Shown in pieces: positions 11,095 through 14,090 of a stretch of DNA of 14,090 nucleotides. The stretch spans positions 1 to 14,090 of the forward strand of contig JBDLTZ010000115.1 in NCBI GenBank assembly GCA_039805565.1. The letters are read 5' to 3'. Numbering within the stretch: the first letter of the stretch is position 1; each line of letters starts with the position of its first letter. The position numbers and the translations under genes are program-made. The notes beneath the pieces are model-generated. The model was not told where the DNA came from and made no database searches. It saw only the letters and a list, made by a program, of their open reading frames with translations. The stretch comes from CALJIC01 sp039805565. GTDB taxonomy: Bacteria > Chloroflexota > Chloroflexia > Chloroflexales > Roseiflexaceae.

Positions 11095-12261
11095 TTACCG
11101 CTGCGCGGCTCGCAGCAGCAGCAGCGCCAGGAGCGCGGTGCGCGGCACGATGCTCGAGACCAGGATGTACTCGCGCGGGCTGTGGTCCAGGCCGCCCACT
11201 GGCCCCAGCCCGTCGAGCACCGGCAGCCCCAGCCCGGCCAGCATGTTCGCGTACGAGATCCCGCCGGTGGCCGCATCGTTCACCGCGAAGGCTAGCTCGG
11301 CGGCGCAGGCGCGGGTCAGCTCCGCGAGCGCGACGATCGCGGGCGTCCGGTCCATTGGCGCGCTGCTCCACCCGCCTGTGAGCGACGATGTGACTCCATC
11401 GACCCCCGGCTCCGCGGCGATCGCCTGGATGGCGGCCAGCACCGGCTCGCGGTCCTCGGGGCGCACCACGCGCACATCAACAGCTGCCCGAGCGTGGTCC
11501 GGCACGACGTTCGGCCGCGTGCCGCCCTGCACCACACCCACGTTCAGCGTCATGCCCTCGCGCATGCCGTTGAGCCCCTGGAGCGCCACGATCTGCCGCG
11601 CGAGCGCCAGGATCGCATTGGCGCCTCGGTGTGGCTCGACCCCGGCGTGAGCCGCGCGCCCGTGGGCCTCGAGCGAGAAGTTCCCGCCCCCCTTGCGCGC
11701 GCTCACAATGTCGCCGTTCTCCCGTGCCGCCTCCAGCACCAGCGCCAGATCATGATCCGGCGCCAGCTCGCGCAAGAGCGCCAGCGAGGCCCGCATGTCG
11801 GTCTCCTCATCGCTGCCGCAGACGATGCTCAGCCTGCCGATCGGCGCGAGCAGCCCGAGGTCCTCGAGCGCGGCAGCGGCGTACAGCGCCGAAAGCAGAC
11901 CACTCTTATTGTCGCAGCTTCCTGGGCCGAGCAGCACATCCCCTTCGATCCGCACCGGGCGCTCGGCGGCGATGCCTACCGGGTAGACGGTATCGAGGTG
12001 CGCCACCAGCATCGCGCGCAGCGCGCCGCTGCCGCGCACCGTCACCACAATGCTGTCGCCCGCCGTCGCATCGGGGTACGTGCGCGTCTCCCAGCCGCGG
12101 CGCTCGGCCCAGACACGCACCCAGGCCGCCGCCTGGTCCACACCCTCCTTGCTGTCGGTAGGGCACTCAAGCGCACACAGCTCGCGCAGGTCGTCCAGGT
12201 ACGTCGGCAGACGCTGCTCGAGGAGGGCTGAGAGGCTAGTGGCCTCGGGTGAACCCATCAT
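11095..12261 (-). CDS. M20-family metallopeptidase, carboxypeptidase G2-like
   Basis: This is a 388-residue zinc hydrolase. The two-metal site of the M20 family is complete: H88 and the catalytic-side D90 in LVAHLDTVYP, bridging D117 in GPGSCDNKSG, the catalytic base E152 with E153 in GSDEETDM, E177 in LVLEAAR and H360 in GGLDHSPREY. The dimerisation and lid domain, with HGRAAHAGVEPHRGA at 200-214, lies in the middle. The pattern is closest to glutamate carboxypeptidase (CPG2) and related aminoacyl hydrolases; the exact substrate is open. No signal peptide is seen, so it is probably cytoplasmic. The ATG at 12261 (the first of two in tandem) follows GGAGG by six bases on the minus strand. It is divergent from the MFS transporter. 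Confidence 0.9.
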   Translation of the reverse strand: MMGSPEATSLSALLEQRLPTYLDDLRELCALECPTDSKEGVDQAAAWVRVWAERRGWETRTYPDATAGDSIVVTVRGSGALRAMLVAHLDTVYPVGIAAERPVRIEGDVLLGPGSCDNKSGLLSALYAAAALEDLGLLAPIGRLSIVCGSDEETDMRASLALLRELAPDHDLALVLEAARENGDIVSARKGGGNFSLEAHGRAAHAGVEPHRGANAILALARQIVALQGLNGMREGMTLNVGVVQGGTRPNVVPDHARAAVDVRVVRPEDREPVLAAIQAIAAEPGVDGVTSSLTGGWSSAPMDRTPAIVALAELTRACAAELAFAVNDAATGGISYANMLAGLGLPVLDGLGPVGGLDHSPREYILVSSIVPRTALLALLLLRAAQR

Positions 12262-12461
12262 GGGAATCCTCCATCTTTTTTGTAGACTTGCCACGTCCAG
12301 TGTAATGCAATCTTTCCCATAGATTGTCCGATCTTCGCCTGTGACGGGCTTCACGTATTGTAGAGTGACAATCGTGCTGAAGGACCTCCCCTTGGCAGGA
12401 GCCGGGGAGGGAGTGCGGGGAAGGCGCCTCCAGATCGCTTTTCCCAAGAAGAGGTCTCGTT
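12262..12461. other. Divergent spacer between the M20 peptidase and MFS genes
   Basis: These 200 bases must hold promoters for both genes, but I find no convincing -35/-10 pair for either. Short complementary words recur: CAATC at 12308-12312, GATTGT at 12322-12327, ATTGT at 12357-12361 and ACAATC at 12368-12373, so several mutually exclusive small stems are possible. Farther on, CCTCCCC (12385-12391) pairs with GGGGAGG (12404-12410) around a 12-base loop in the MFS leader. Confidence 0.4.
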
Positions 12462-13874
12462 ATGTCGCTTGGATCGTTTCTCGATAAACAGCGGATCGTG
12501 GCGCCGCCGAACTACAACCGCTGGCTCGTCCCGCCCGCGGCGCTCGCGATCCACCTCTGCATCGGCCAGATCTACGCCTACAGCGTGTTCAATAAGCCGC
12601 TGACTCAGGTCATTGGAATCACTGAGTCTGCCCCGGCCGACTGGGACCTCAAGACCATCGGCTGGATCTTCTCGCTGGCGCTGTTCTTCCTGGGTGCCTC
12701 GGCGGCGATCTTCGGCAAGTGGCTCGAGCGCGTCGGGCCGCGCAAGGCCATGCTTGCGTCGGCGCTCTGCTTCAGCGGCGGCTTTGTCATCGCCTCGATC
12801 GGCGTGCGAACGCATCAGATCGGGCTGGTCTACCTGGGCCACGGCATCATCGGCGGCATCGGCCTGGGGCTCGGCTACATCTCACCAGTATCGACCTTGA
12901 TCAAGTGGTTCCCCGACCGGCCGGGGATGGCTACCGGCCTGGCCATCATGGGCTTCGGCGGCGGCGCCATGCTCGGTTCCCCACTGGCGGTGCTGCTGAT
13001 GGAGCGCTTCCAGACACCAAGCTCGGTGGGCGTGGCCGAGACATTCCTGGCGATGGGCGCGATCTACTTCCTCTTCATGCTGTTCGGCGTATTCACCATC
13101 CGCATCCCGGCCCCAGGGTGGGCGCCGGCCGGCTACGTACCCTCGGCACGCGCCGAGCAGAACAAAATGATCACTACCGCCAATGTCGAGGTGGACATGG
13201 CCGTGCGGAGCCCGCAGTTCTACCTGCTCTTCGGAGTCCTGATGCTGAACGTAACGGCCGGCATCGGTGTGCTCGGGCAGGCGTCAGTGATGATCCAGGA
13301 GATGTTTTCCGAGGCGGTCGTCGGCGGCGACCGGGCGATCACGGCAGTAGCGGCGGGCGGCTTCGTCGGGCTGCTCAGCCTCTTCAACATGGCTGGCCGC
13401 TTCTTCTGGTCCTCGCTGTCGGACAAACTGGGGCGAAAGACAACCTACACTCTCTACTTCCTGCTTGGCATCGTGCTCTACTGCGTGGTGCCGATCGCCG
13501 GACAGATGGGCAACATCGTGCTGTTCGTCGCCACCTTCGCGGTGATCATCAGCATGTATGGCGGCGGCTTCGCGACTATCCCGGCCTACCTGAAGGACAT
13601 GTACGGCTCGCGGAACGTGGGCGCTATCCACGGCCGGCTGCTCCTGGCATGGTCGGCCGCGGCTATTCTAGGCCCGGTGCTGGTCAACTACATCCGCGAC
13701 TACCAGATCAAGGTGGCGCAGATCCCGCCGGCCCAAGCCTACTCGACAACGATGTATATCATGGCGGGGTTGCTCCTGGTTGGCTTCGTCTGCAACAGCC
13801 TCGTGCGGCCGGTGAGCGAGAAGTACCACTTCAAAGGCACGGCCTCGGTGGGCATACAAGACGCGCAAGCGTAA
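12462..13874 (+). CDS. OFA-family MFS transporter (oxalate/formate antiporter type)
   Basis: This 470-residue integral membrane protein has about 12 hydrophobic helices. It matches the oxalate/formate antiporter (OFA) branch of the major facilitator superfamily: the helix-1 segment IHLCIGQIYAYSVFNKPL (30-47), a motif-A variant GKWLERVGPRK at 85-95, the GYISPVSTLIKWFPDRPGMA block at 138-157 and a second motif A, GRFFWSSLSDKLGRK, at 312-326. Members exchange or import small carboxylates such as oxalate, formate, lactate or pyruvate; the substrate here cannot be read off. AAGAGG at 12449-12454 precedes the ATG by seven bases. A gene for a 46-residue membrane protein follows after 11 bases and probably encodes a partner. 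Confidence 0.88.
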   Translation: MSLGSFLDKQRIVAPPNYNRWLVPPAALAIHLCIGQIYAYSVFNKPLTQVIGITESAPADWDLKTIGWIFSLALFFLGASAAIFGKWLERVGPRKAMLASALCFSGGFVIASIGVRTHQIGLVYLGHGIIGGIGLGLGYISPVSTLIKWFPDRPGMATGLAIMGFGGGAMLGSPLAVLLMERFQTPSSVGVAETFLAMGAIYFLFMLFGVFTIRIPAPGWAPAGYVPSARAEQNKMITTANVEVDMAVRSPQFYLLFGVLMLNVTAGIGVLGQASVMIQEMFSEAVVGGDRAITAVAAGGFVGLLSLFNMAGRFFWSSLSDKLGRKTTYTLYFLLGIVLYCVVPIAGQMGNIVLFVATFAVIISMYGGGFATIPAYLKDMYGSRNVGAIHGRLLLAWSAAAILGPVLVNYIRDYQIKVAQIPPAQAYSTTMYIMAGLLLVGFVCNSLVRPVSEKYHFKGTASVGIQDAQA

Positions 13875-13885
13875 GGAGCGCAGCA

Positions 13886-14026
13886 ATGGAACGGCCAACA
13901 TCCGAGCGTATCACCCCGCGTCGCCTCACGGCAGTGTACCTCGCGGCGGCCTGGTTGCTGGTGGGGGCACCCCTCGCCTGGGGCGTGTACGAGACCTTCG
14001 TCAAATCGCTACTGCTGTTCCGCTGA
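13886..14026 (+). CDS. Small one-helix protein, probable MFS transporter small subunit
   Basis: This 46-residue protein has a basic N-terminus (MERPTSERITPRR) followed by one membrane helix with a WLLVGAPLAWGVYETF core, and ends LLLFR. Small proteins with the pattern AWLhVGhPLAWGVhxTh occur directly downstream of OFA-family transporters in many bacteria and are annotated in public databases as an MFS transporter small subunit; I rely on memory for that. AAGGAG at 13873-13878 overlaps the stop codon of the transporter gene and lies seven bases before the ATG, so expression is likely coupled. The basic N-terminus predicts that it stays on the cytoplasmic side. Its role (assembly, stability or regulation of the transporter) is unknown. 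Confidence 0.8.
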   Translation: MERPTSERITPRRLTAVYLAAAWLLVGAPLAWGVYETFVKSLLLFR

Positions 14027-14060
14027 GGTGACGGGCAGCCTGTGGTGGAGTCACAGAGGT

Positions 14061-14090
14061 CACCGTGGGTGGAGCACTCCACTCACGGTG
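14061..14090 (+). terminator. Hairpin after the MFS operon, at the window edge
   Basis: CACCGTGGGTGGAG (14061-14074) pairs with 14077-14090 over 14 bases with one G-U pair. The window ends exactly at the foot of the stem, so a following T-run cannot be checked. An overlapping alternative pairing, GGTGAC (14027-14032) with GTCACC (14059-14064), also exists. Confidence 0.6.

Noticed and set aside
12719..14026. A 435-codon plus-strand frame across the MFS gene
   Set aside because: Most of it is an off-frame reading of the OFA transporter, with Arg/Gly-rich composition; only its end, from the ATG at 13886, is a real gene with its own ribosome binding site.
1..14090. CRISPR arrays, tRNA or rRNA genes, transposases, phage genes
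   Set aside because: None was seen on either strand; the only repeats are the intergenic palindromes and hairpins listed above.

Overview
The window is GC-rich bacterial DNA with dense genes, strong GC preference at third codon positions and clear AGGAG-type ribosome binding sites. Separate nuoC and nuoD genes, a secreted-type protein ending in a YLPYI-like tail, heptanucleotide-based palindromes between genes and an OFA-type transporter with a small partner protein together suggest the phylum Chloroflexota, probably class Chloroflexia. This assignment is an inference; no rRNA or marker gene is present.

Layout. (1) 2-157: tail of an unidentified, probably exported protein. (2) 185-3869: a respiratory complex I operon, nuoA-nuoB-nuoC-nuoD-nuoE, with a near-ideal sigma-70 promoter in front and a long hairpin behind it; nuoF to nuoN are not in the window. 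The nuoB/C, nuoC/D and nuoD/E spacers each carry a different palindromic or repeated element. (3) 3870-4273: a spacer with a possible small membrane-protein frame and a good promoter. (4) 4274-7410: a 922-residue P-type ATPase and, overlapping it by 28 bases, a stand-alone UspA domain of the KdpD type. (5) 7416-7985, minus strand: a YbjN-domain protein. (6) 8162-10853: a SWIM zinc-finger protein with a long helical tail, then an agmatinase-family ureohydrolase, then a strong hairpin terminator. (7) 11095-12261, minus strand: an M20 metallopeptidase of the carboxypeptidase G2 type. (8) 12462-14090: an OFA-family MFS transporter, its probable 46-residue one-helix partner, and a terminal hairpin.

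The most unusual item is the P-type ATPase. Its frame is intact and its fold is complete, and the aspartate at the phosphorylation position and several membrane ion-site carboxylates remain. Yet nearly every catalytic signature is altered: TGES is TGNN, DKTGTLT is DRTDNLT, KGA is RGN, DPPR is EPPQ, TGD is TGA and TGDGVND is LGDSIND. This looks like a pseudo-enzyme under selection rather than a decayed gene. It is translationally coupled to a domain otherwise known from the potassium sensor KdpD. Together they could form an ion- or nucleotide-sensing unit rather than a pump; that functional idea is inference.
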